From positions 1 to 64,000 of the forward strand of contig CAZQIZ010000003.1 of assembly GCA_964593585.1 (NCBI GenBank): 64,000 bases of DNA, written 5' to 3'. Positions 42,194 to 49,586 of the stretch are shown piece after piece. Origin of the DNA: JACQFV01 sp964593585 (GTDB taxonomy: Bacteria; Zixibacteria; MSB-5A5; WJJR01). Position numbers and translations under genes: made by a program. Each line of letters opens with the position of its first letter. The first letter of the stretch is position 1. The notes beneath the pieces are model-generated. The model saw only the letters and a program-made list of their open reading frames with translations, was not told where the DNA came from and did not search any database.

Positions 42194-44329
42194 ATGCGCA
42201 GCCGAAAGGAATGCCGCGTGGCCGTCACCGCCGCCCTGCTTGCGGCCGTGATCGCAATCGTCCCCATGAATCTGTCTCAGGCCCAGTCTGAACCCACGCC
42301 GCCGGTCGCCAAGATCATCCCCAAGGTCGACACCATCCACGGCGAGGTCCGTGTCGACAACTACTTCTGGCTGCGCGACAAGACCAACCCCGAGGTGATT
42401 TCCTACCTCGAGGCGGAAAACAAATACATGGAGGCGAAGACTGCACACACCAAGCCCCTGCAGGAAAAGCTCTATCAGGAGATGCTGGGGCGGATTGTCG
42501 AGACCGACCTCGATGTGCCGGAACGGCTGGATGACTACTTCTATTACACCCGCACCGAGGAAGGCAAGCAGTACCGGATCCATTGCCGCAAACACAGGTC
42601 CCTGGAGGCGCCGGAGGAAATCCTGCTGGATGTCAATAAGGAGGCTGAGGGTTTCGAGCATTTCGACGTCGGCGCCTTTGAGGTGAGTCCCGACCACCGA
42701 CTGCTCGCCTACTCGGTCGATACCACCGGCGCGGAAGAGTACACCATCCACATCCGCGACCTGGCCACCGGGCAAAATCTGTCCGATGCCATCCCCAACA
42801 CCTACAGCGTGGAGTGGGCCGCCGACAACAGGACACTGTTCTACACCACCCTCGACCCGACACATCGTCCCTATCGTCTCTGGAAGCACACGCTCGGCAC
42901 ACCCGCCCGCGATGACAAACTCGTCTACGAAGAGGCCGATGAGTCCTTCTACATGGACATCACCATGACCAAGAGCCGTCAGTACCTCCTGCTCGGCCTC
43001 GGCAGCATCAGTTCCAGCGAATACCGCTTCATCAAGAGTGACGCCCCCGACAGCGAGTGGAGGGTGATCGCGCCGCGCCGCAGGGATGTCGAGTACTCGG
43101 TCGACCACCGCGGCGACCGGTTCTACATCGTGACCAACGACGGCGCCCGGAACTTCAAGGTCGTCTTTGCGCCGGTCGACAACCCCGGCGTGGCCAACTG
43201 GTCCGAGTTTCTGCCCCACCGTGAGAACGTGAAGGTCGACGAGGTCGAGTGCTTTGCCGGCCACATGGTGGTTTATGAGCGTGAGAATGGCCTGCCGAAG
43301 ATGCGCATCATCGACCTGGCCACCGGCAACTTTCATTACGTCGAGTTCCCCGAGCCGGTCTACACCTTCTTCGGCGCGGCCAATCCCGAATTCGACACCA
43401 ACGTGGTGCGCTTCACCTACAATTCGCTGGTCACGCCGCGGTCGGTGTTCGATTACGACATGTCCACCCGGGCGCGCGAACTGAAGAAGGAGTATGAGGT
43501 GCGCGGCGGGTATGACCGCGCGCTATACCAGTCGGAGCGCATCTTTGCCACCGCCGCCGACGGTGTGAAGGTCCCGATCTCGCTGGTCTACAAGAAGGGG
43601 ACGCCGCTGGATGGCTCCTCTCCCCTGTTGCTGTATGCCTATGGCGCCTACGGAGCCTCCAGCGACCCAACGTTTTCGTCCAATCGTCTGAGTCTGCTGG
43701 ATCGCGGCGTGATCTACGCCATCGCCCATGTGCGCGGCGGCGGCGAGATGGGGCGCGCCTGGTACGACGACGGCAAGCTGCTCAAGAAGAAGAATACCTT
43801 CACCGACTACATCGCCTGCGCCGAGCACCTGATCGCCGCCAAGTACACCTCGGCCGACCGTCTGGCGGCCTTCGGCGGCAGCGCCGGCGGGCTGTTGATG
43901 GGCGCGATTGCCAACATGCGTCCCGACCTCTTCCGGGTGATCTTCGCCAGCGTGCCATTTGTCGACGTGATCAACACCATGCTGGACGAGTCGATTCCCT
44001 TGACGGTCATCGAGTTCGACGAGTGGGGCAATCCGAAGAACAAGGAGTTCTACGACTACATGCTGTCGTACTCGCCCTACGACAACGTCCGGGCGCAGGA
44101 TTATCCCCACATGCTGATCGACGCCGGGCTGAACGATCCTCGTGTCGGGTATTGGGAGCCGGCGAAGTTTGTGGCCAAACTTCGCGCTTTGAAAACCGAC
44201 CGGAACGACTTGGTTCTTAAGGTAGAGATGGGTGCCGGGCATATGGGCGCGACCGGACGGTACGACTACCTGAAAGACATCGCCTTCGAGTACGCCTTTA
44301 TCCTGGACCATCTCGGCATCCCCGAGTAA
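42194..44329 (+). CDS. Prolyl oligopeptidase-family (S9A, oligopeptidase B-like) serine peptidase, secreted
   Basis: 711 aa from the ATG at 42194, which has AGGAG six bases upstream. A signal peptide (basic RSRKECR, hydrophobic core, cleavage near SQA-Q) suggests periplasmic location, unlike the cytosolic PtrB of E. coli. The N-terminal beta-propeller (DNYFWLRD.. onward) is followed by the alpha/beta-hydrolase domain: GGGEMGRAWY, nucleophile GGSAGG near residue 563, Asp in DAGLNDPRVGYWEP near 646 and His in GAGHMG near 682. It cleaves short peptides after basic residues or proline. Confidence 0.93.
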   Translation: MRSRKECRVAVTAALLAAVIAIVPMNLSQAQSEPTPPVAKIIPKVDTIHGEVRVDNYFWLRDKTNPEVISYLEAENKYMEAKTAHTKPLQEKLYQEMLGRIVETDLDVPERLDDYFYYTRTEEGKQYRIHCRKHRSLEAPEEILLDVNKEAEGFEHFDVGAFEVSPDHRLLAYSVDTTGAEEYTIHIRDLATGQNLSDAIPNTYSVEWAADNRTLFYTTLDPTHRPYRLWKHTLGTPARDDKLVYEEADESFYMDITMTKSRQYLLLGLGSISSSEYRFIKSDAPDSEWRVIAPRRRDVEYSVDHRGDRFYIVTNDGARNFKVVFAPVDNPGVANWSEFLPHRENVKVDEVECFAGHMVVYERENGLPKMRIIDLATGNFHYVEFPEPVYTFFGAANPEFDTNVVRFTYNSLVTPRSVFDYDMSTRARELKKEYEVRGGYDRALYQSERIFATAADGVKVPISLVYKKGTPLDGSSPLLLYAYGAYGASSDPTFSSNRLSLLDRGVIYAIAHVRGGGEMGRAWYDDGKLLKKKNTFTDYIACAEHLIAAKYTSADRLAAFGGSAGGLLMGAIANMRPDLFRVIFASVPFVDVINTMLDESIPLTVIEFDEWGNPKNKEFYDYMLSYSPYDNVRAQDYPHMLIDAGLNDPRVGYWEPAKFVAKLRALKTDRNDLVLKVEMGAGHMGATGRYDYLKDIAFEYAFILDHLGIPE

Positions 44330-44422
44330 GTCGAGGCTTGTGGGGATCGTTCGGGTGACCGGGCGCCGGCGGTTGACAGCCCGAACCGGAGTGGCGGATC
44401 AATCCCGTGTGCGTCCACATAA

Positions 44423-44815
44423 ACGACAGATGATCTTGCGTTAAACCCCGACTCGATTCACCTGACCGCGCTGTCGCACTGGATCGCCGGCGAGCCGCCC
44501 GTTGACGCAAACTCGGTGTGCATGCTGGGTTTTGTCGATTGGTTTCCCTGCGGCATGGGCGATGCCTCAGGTGATGGATTCATGGGCTTGCAGGATGTGG
44601 TCCTCACCGTCAATGCGGCATTCCGCGGGGCCGATCCGCCCCTTTGCATTTACCAGCCGGCGCCTCTGACCGATGTCGATTGCACCGGCACGACCGATGT
44701 GGTCGATGTCGTGCGACTGGTCGAGGTGGCATTCCGCGGCGCGCAGCAGGCGTTCTGCGACGCCACCGACTGTTATCCCTACCCGACGAATTGCCCCCAC
44801 CCCTGCAAGCGGTAG
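44423..44815 (+). pseudogene. Remnant of a dockerin-like repeat protein (3' end only)
   Basis: The reading frame, open from 44423, encodes two dockerin type I-like Ca-binding repeats: GDASGDGFMGLQDVVLTVN..AFRG and DVDCTGTTDVVDVVRLVEVAFRG, then a Cys-rich tail ending NCPHPCKR. No start codon with a ribosome-binding site and no upstream domain exist; a stop at 44420 and the preceding peptidase gene leave only 93 bases. A GTG at 44516 could give a 99-aa peptide without a signal sequence. Large secreted proteins of some FCB-related bacteria end in this way, so this looks like a detached C-terminus. Confidence 0.6.
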
Positions 44816-44837
44816 GCCGCGCCCACCGTGAAAGCGG

Positions 44838-44866
44838 TTGACCTTGGGCAGTCGATCCCGTTTTCT
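44838..44866 (+). promoter_or_regulatory. Possible promoter of tRNA-Lys
   Basis: TTGACC (44838-44843), 17-base spacer, TTTTCT (44861-44866). The -10 is poor, but the position, about 25 bases before the tRNA, fits. Confidence 0.35.
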
Positions 44867-44891
44867 TGCACCGCGTTTTGTTGTCCGTTCT

Positions 44892-44964
<73 letters not shown>

Positions 44965-44986
44965 CTTCGCCGCGAGGAGGGCCGGC

Positions 44987-45910
44987 ATGACCACGCTCCC
45001 GATCTCCGACATCATCCGCGATTCGTTCGCCATCGCCTGGCGTTACAAGTACCTCTGGCTGTTCGGCCTGTTTGCCGGCGGCGCCGGCAGCGGACTGCAA
45101 TTCCCCGGAGACAGCGGCGGCGGGTTGGATCGCATTGACGAGGTCAAAGCCTGGATCCTTGCCGCGCTGGCGATGATCCTGCTCGTGGGATTTGTGGTGG
45201 GCGTGATCATTATCACACTGCACACCATTTCCAAGTCCGCGCTCATCTACAACGCCTACCAGATCGAGACCGGCGGGGCGCATTCGATCTCCGGCGGTTG
45301 GGACTTCGGCCTCAAACGCTTTTGGCCGATGCTGGGTGTGACACTGACCCAGTGGTTGATCATGTTCTCCTTCGTTCTCATCCTGATCCTGTTCGAAGTC
45401 ACCATCTTCGCCATCTCGGTGCCGCTGGGTGTTCTCTCGCTGCTTCCGGCTATTCCGCTCTTCTTCCTCGGAATCGCCGCGGTGGTGGTGGTCTGGGTCT
45501 ACGCCGAACGGTATGTCGCCCTCGAAAACCGCGGGGTGATCGAGTCAATCGGCGAGGGCTGGTCGCTGGTGAAGCGCGAATGGCAACCGACGGTCACGGT
45601 GCTGCTCATCAAGTTGGCCATCGTCATCGCGCTGGGAATCGGCATGATGGGAATCCTGCTGGCCTTGTCGTTGCCGGCGGTCGGCATCTGGGCGGTGAGC
45701 AAGCCCTTGGCGATCGTCTACGGCATCCTGGTGCTGGCGCCATTTGTGATCCTGGTGGGTGCCTACTTCGGGACCTTTGACTCACTGGTCTGGACCAAGG
45801 TGTTTCTGCGCCTGCGCGCGGCCGCCTACGGCGCACCCGTCGCCGCCACGCCGGCCTCTCCCGTGCCGCCTTCGCCCGGCGATACCCCCAAGCCGCCGCT
45901 CTTCGAGTAG
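44987..45910 (+). CDS. Polytopic membrane protein, glycerophosphoryl-diester/DUF4013-like, unknown function
   Basis: 307 aa with about five or six strongly hydrophobic segments. The arrangement of an amphipathic start (ISDIIRDSFAIAWRYKYLWLFGLF), glycine-rich loop and VIESIGEGWSLVKREW motif resembles the widespread DUF4013/DUF7544 class of bacterial membrane proteins of unknown role. The cytosolic tail is proline rich (AATPASPVPPSPGDTPKPP). The ATG at 44987 has GGAGG six bases upstream. A tRNA-Lys gene ends 22 bases before it. Confidence 0.8.
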   Translation: MTTLPISDIIRDSFAIAWRYKYLWLFGLFAGGAGSGLQFPGDSGGGLDRIDEVKAWILAALAMILLVGFVVGVIIITLHTISKSALIYNAYQIETGGAHSISGGWDFGLKRFWPMLGVTLTQWLIMFSFVLILILFEVTIFAISVPLGVLSLLPAIPLFFLGIAAVVVVWVYAERYVALENRGVIESIGEGWSLVKREWQPTVTVLLIKLAIVIALGIGMMGILLALSLPAVGIWAVSKPLAIVYGILVLAPFVILVGAYFGTFDSLVWTKVFLRLRAAAYGAPVAATPASPVPPSPGDTPKPPLFE

Positions 45911-45931
45911 CCGTCGCGCCCCCGTTACGTC

Positions 45932-45961
45932 TTGACAGACGTTGCCGGGGGTGTGTATTTG
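45932..45961 (+). promoter_or_regulatory. Possible promoter and operator before the DUF502 gene
   Basis: TTGACA (45932-45937) with TATTTG 18 bases on (45956-45961). The -35 is framed by the inverted repeat ACGTC (45927-45931) and GACGT (45938-45942), which could be a repressor site. Confidence 0.4.
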
Positions 45962-45989
45962 TGTGCCAGCCCTCGCAAGGGCACAGGTC

Positions 45990-46649
45990 ATGGACAGCGA
46001 CCCTCCAGCGGCGCGCCCGTGGGGCCGTCAAATTCTCCGCACACTGCAACGTGTCTTCGTGTCCGGCGTGCTTGTCGTTGTTCCGGTCACGGTGACGGTT
46101 TATGTCCTGTATTTCCTCTTCCAGAAAGTCGATGGCCTGCTCTCCCCGATCCTGGCCCGGTATCTGCAGCATCAGATTCCGGGAATGGGGCTGTTGGCGA
46201 CTCTGCTATTGATCTTTCTGGTGGGGGTGATTGCCCGGAATGTGCTGGGGTCGCGTCTCTTCGGACTGGGCGAACTGATCTTTGTCCGCACGCCGCTGGT
46301 GCGGGCGGTCTACACCGCCGCCAAACAGCTGCTCGAAGCGATCACGTCGACCGAGCGCAAGGCCTTCAGCCGCGCGGTCATGATTCAATACCCGCGGCCG
46401 GGGCTGTACACGGTCGGGTTTGTGTCGTCGCGGCCGCGGGTGCGCGCCGGCGCCGCCGAAGAGCAGATGGTGGCGGTCTTTGTGCCGTCAACACCCACAC
46501 CGGTCACGGGGTTTGTCGTGCTGGTTCCCGAATCCGAGGTGTTTGATCTGGCGATGACAACCGAAGAGGCGGTCAAGTTTGTCGTCTCCGGAGGGTTCGC
46601 CGCGCCGACGGCCATCGAGCGGACCGCGCCGAAATTGGTGGAGGCATAG
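45990..46649 (+). CDS. DUF502 family inner membrane protein
   Basis: 219 aa. Two membrane helices (about 23-46 and 66-84) are followed by the conserved cytosolic/periplasmic domain of DUF502: FVRTPLVRAVYTAAKQLLEAI, FSRAVMIQYPRPGLYTVGFV and VFVPSTPTPVTGFVVLVPESEV. Function unknown. The ATG at 45990 was chosen since upstream residues are not family-like. Five bases separate it from the EIIA-CBS gene, so the two are likely co-translated. Confidence 0.9.
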   Translation: MDSDPPAARPWGRQILRTLQRVFVSGVLVVVPVTVTVYVLYFLFQKVDGLLSPILARYLQHQIPGMGLLATLLLIFLVGVIARNVLGSRLFGLGELIFVRTPLVRAVYTAAKQLLEAITSTERKAFSRAVMIQYPRPGLYTVGFVSSRPRVRAGAAEEQMVAVFVPSTPTPVTGFVVLVPESEVFDLAMTTEEAVKFVVSGGFAAPTAIERTAPKLVEA

Positions 46650-46654
46650 TTCCC

Positions 46655-47563
46655 ATGCGTTTGGCAGCCATGTTGGATCCGGCGCTGGTCGCGCCCGACC
46701 TGCGCGCCGAGTCGAAGGCCGGAACCATCTCCGAGCTGATGGACCTGGTCGTCCGGAAACACCCGGAGATCGACCGCGGCGGCGTCCTCGCCTCCATCGC
46801 CGACCGTGAGGAGATTGAGAACACCTCCTTCGGACGCTGTTTCGCCTTCCCCCATGCCCGGACCGATTTGGTCAAGGAAATGCTGGTCGCCATCGGCATC
46901 TCCAGGAAGGGCATCAAGGCGCCCACTCCCGATGGCCGTCCGTTGCATGTGGTCTGCCTGCTCCTGACGCCGCGCAATATCGCGCAGCTCTACCTGCAAA
47001 CCCTCTCCGGGCTGGCGCAACTGGCGCGCGACGAGCATATCCTCGGCAAGCTGATCGGCGCGCCGAACGCCGAGGCGCTGGTCCGCGTGATCTGGGAGAC
47101 CGGACTGACCATCCGCAAGCAGCTGACGGTGCGCGATCTGATGCACCGCGACGTGGTCACCGTCTCGCCCGACGATTCGCTCAAGGACGTCGCCAACAAA
47201 CTCTATCGCTACAAGGTCTCGGGGATGCCGGTGGTCGACGCCGAAGGCAAGCCGGTGGGCATGATCTCGGAACGACACCTGATCAAGGCCGCCCTCCCCA
47301 ACTTCGAGTCGCTGATCCAGAATCTGTCCTTGTCGCCCGACACCGAACCCTTCGACGATCTCCTGCGCCGCGAGGATGAGATCAAAGTCAAAGACATCAT
47401 GACCACACGCCTGTACACAACGACCGAGGATACACCGATCGTCGAGGTGGCGGCGCTCATGCTCTTCCGCAATATCCGCCGCATTCCGGTCATCCACGAC
47501 GATGGCCGTCTGGCCGGCCTGATCCTGCGACGGGACATCGTCAGCAAGGTTATCCGGGGCTGA
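46655..47563 (+). CDS. PTS EIIA-like domain fused to a CBS pair
   Basis: 302 aa. Residues 1-145 form an EIIA-2/PtsN-type domain; the phospho-acceptor His is conserved (H67 in GRCFAFPHAR). Residues about 152-300 form two CBS motifs (VRDLMHRDVVTVSPDDSLKDVANKLYRYKVSGMPVVD and VKDIMTTRLYTTTEDTPIVEVAALMLFRNIRRIPVIH). No PTS permease, HPr or EI gene is nearby, which points to a regulatory protein sensing PTS phosphorylation and adenine nucleotides. It may act on the adjacent DUF502 protein (inference). Confidence 0.9.
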   Translation: MRLAAMLDPALVAPDLRAESKAGTISELMDLVVRKHPEIDRGGVLASIADREEIENTSFGRCFAFPHARTDLVKEMLVAIGISRKGIKAPTPDGRPLHVVCLLLTPRNIAQLYLQTLSGLAQLARDEHILGKLIGAPNAEALVRVIWETGLTIRKQLTVRDLMHRDVVTVSPDDSLKDVANKLYRYKVSGMPVVDAEGKPVGMISERHLIKAALPNFESLIQNLSLSPDTEPFDDLLRREDEIKVKDIMTTRLYTTTEDTPIVEVAALMLFRNIRRIPVIHDDGRLAGLILRRDIVSKVIRG

Positions 47564-47678
47564 GACCGGAACCCCCTTACGGCCGTGCGGACCCCGCGGT
47601 CTTGCCTCGTTTCTTCGCAAATCTTGACGGCGAGACACAGGACGACAGAACAGCAAGCCGGATGTTGTGGCCAAATGT

Positions 47679-49586
47679 TCAGGCCGTCTTTCGCCCCGGC
47701 CGCCAGAGCGTCCAGGCGAGGAATCCGAACAAGGCCAGCGCCAGCCAGCCGGAGAAGGAACCGGCCCATTCTTCGCCGATCCCTTCCGGAAGGCCGACGA
47801 AATAGATCCACGCGGCCAGTCCCACGCGCACCAGTCCGACGCCGGCGATGAACCCCGATCCCAGCAGGATGCCACGGTCGCGATCGCCGCTGTCGCCGCT
47901 GGCCTTGCCGCGACGGTCGACCAGCCAGCGCACGAGTCCGCCGGCGAAGATCGGGGTCATGGTGGTCAGGGGCAGGTAGAGCCCGACGGCGAACGGCAGC
48001 GCGGGGATGCGCAAAAGCGCGGCCAGAAGCGCGAAGCCCGCCCCGATGAAAACCAGCGTCCATGGCAGCTGCGCGGAGAGCACACCCTCGATCACCGTCT
48101 TCATTAGCATCGCCTGGGGCGCCGGCAACGCGACCGTGCCGAAACCATAAGCGTGGTGCAAAACGTCGACCGCGTATGCCACCCCCCAGGCCGACGTGAT
48201 CGCGCCGATGAATTCGCCCAACTGCTGCTTGTAGGGAGTCGCGCCGACCAGATAGCCGGTCTTCAGGTCCTGCGACATGTCGCCGGCAATCGATGACGCC
48301 ACGCACACAACCGTACCAATCGACAGCGCCGTAATCTGCCCGAGCGTATCGGTCCAACCGAGCAGATAAAACACGAATGAGGTGCCCAGCAAGGTCACGA
48401 TCGTCATACCCGACACCGGATTCGACGAGACGCCGATCAGGCCAACGATGCGCGAAGAGACCGTCACGAAGAAGAACGCGAAGATGCAGATCGCCAGCGC
48501 GACGACGATACGTCCGGCGATGGTCTCGAACCCGCCGACCAGATGCGGGATGAACACGATCGCCGCGGCGATCGCCAGCACCACGCCGAGGACGATCCGC
48601 ATCGACAGATCGCGCTCGGGGCGCGGCCGGGATGTGTCGCCGGCCGCTCCGTGACGGAGCCCGCGCAATCCCAGTTTGAACGACTGCACCATGGTCGGAA
48701 TCGCTTTGATGATGGTCATGATGCCGGCCATCGCCACCGCCCCGGCGCCGAGATAGCGGATGTACCGCCCCCAGATTTCCTGGGTGGTCATTTCCGGCAG
48801 CAACTTGGCGGTCTCGGGAAAGAGCGGCGCCGTCAGGGTGGCGCCGTACCAATGGAGGATCGGGATCAGCACGACCCAGGAAATCCCCGCGCCGGCGACC
48901 ATGACCGCGGCGATTCGCGGGCCCAGGATGAAGCCGACCCCCAAAAGCGCCGGTGATGCTTCCAGGCCCACCTGCGCCTTCGGGAGACCGAATATCCCGG
49001 TGCGCGGCGATTCTTTCCACAAATGCAAGAAGCCGAGGCCGTATTCATAGATGCCCGCCAATGCCATCCCGAAAAACAGCGGGCGCGATTGCGCGCCATG
49101 CCCCTCGGCGCTCTCGAGCACCTCGGCACAGGCCGTACCCTCCGGATAAGGAAGACTCTTGTGCTCCTGCACGATCAGATACTGGCGCAACGGAACCATC
49201 ATCGCCGTTCCAAGCATGCCGCCCAGCAACGCCAGCAGGGAAATGTGCAGGAAGGACGGGGCCACGCCCCAGAGATACAGCGCCGGGATGGTGAAGATTG
49301 TGCCGGAGGCGAGGGATGACGATGCCGAGCCGATCGTCTGCGAGAGATTGTGCTCGAGAATGGTCGATGTTCCGCCGGCCATTCGGAAAGCGCGGAACAT
49401 CGCGATGGTCATGACCGCGATCGGAATCGAAGTCGAAACCGTCAGGCCCGCCTTCAACCCGAGGTATGTGTTGGCGGCGCCGAACAACACACCAAAGATG
49501 ACACCGGCGACCGCTGCCTTGACGGTGAACTCGGCCAGCGACTCGGTCGCCGCGACAAACGGTCGGAAGTCGTTGCGGTCCGTCAT
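47679..49586 (-). CDS. OPT family oligopeptide/metal transporter
   Basis: 635 aa, about 14-16 hydrophobic helices. The start ATG at 49586 overlaps the stop of the upstream YfhO gene (ATGA), and the N-terminal ATESLAEFTVKAAVAGVIFGVLFGAANTYLGLKAGLTVSTSIP is the OPT family signature, as are SLPYPEGTACAEVL and GDMSQDLKTGYLVGATPYKQQ. The prokaryotic members import oligopeptides or metal chelates in symport with protons; the substrate cannot be read from sequence. Confidence 0.93.
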   Translation of the reverse strand: MTDRNDFRPFVAATESLAEFTVKAAVAGVIFGVLFGAANTYLGLKAGLTVSTSIPIAVMTIAMFRAFRMAGGTSTILEHNLSQTIGSASSSLASGTIFTIPALYLWGVAPSFLHISLLALLGGMLGTAMMVPLRQYLIVQEHKSLPYPEGTACAEVLESAEGHGAQSRPLFFGMALAGIYEYGLGFLHLWKESPRTGIFGLPKAQVGLEASPALLGVGFILGPRIAAVMVAGAGISWVVLIPILHWYGATLTAPLFPETAKLLPEMTTQEIWGRYIRYLGAGAVAMAGIMTIIKAIPTMVQSFKLGLRGLRHGAAGDTSRPRPERDLSMRIVLGVVLAIAAAIVFIPHLVGGFETIAGRIVVALAICIFAFFFVTVSSRIVGLIGVSSNPVSGMTIVTLLGTSFVFYLLGWTDTLGQITALSIGTVVCVASSIAGDMSQDLKTGYLVGATPYKQQLGEFIGAITSAWGVAYAVDVLHHAYGFGTVALPAPQAMLMKTVIEGVLSAQLPWTLVFIGAGFALLAALLRIPALPFAVGLYLPLTTMTPIFAGGLVRWLVDRRGKASGDSGDRDRGILLGSGFIAGVGLVRVGLAAWIYFVGLPEGIGEEWAGSFSGWLALALFGFLAWTLWRPGRKTA

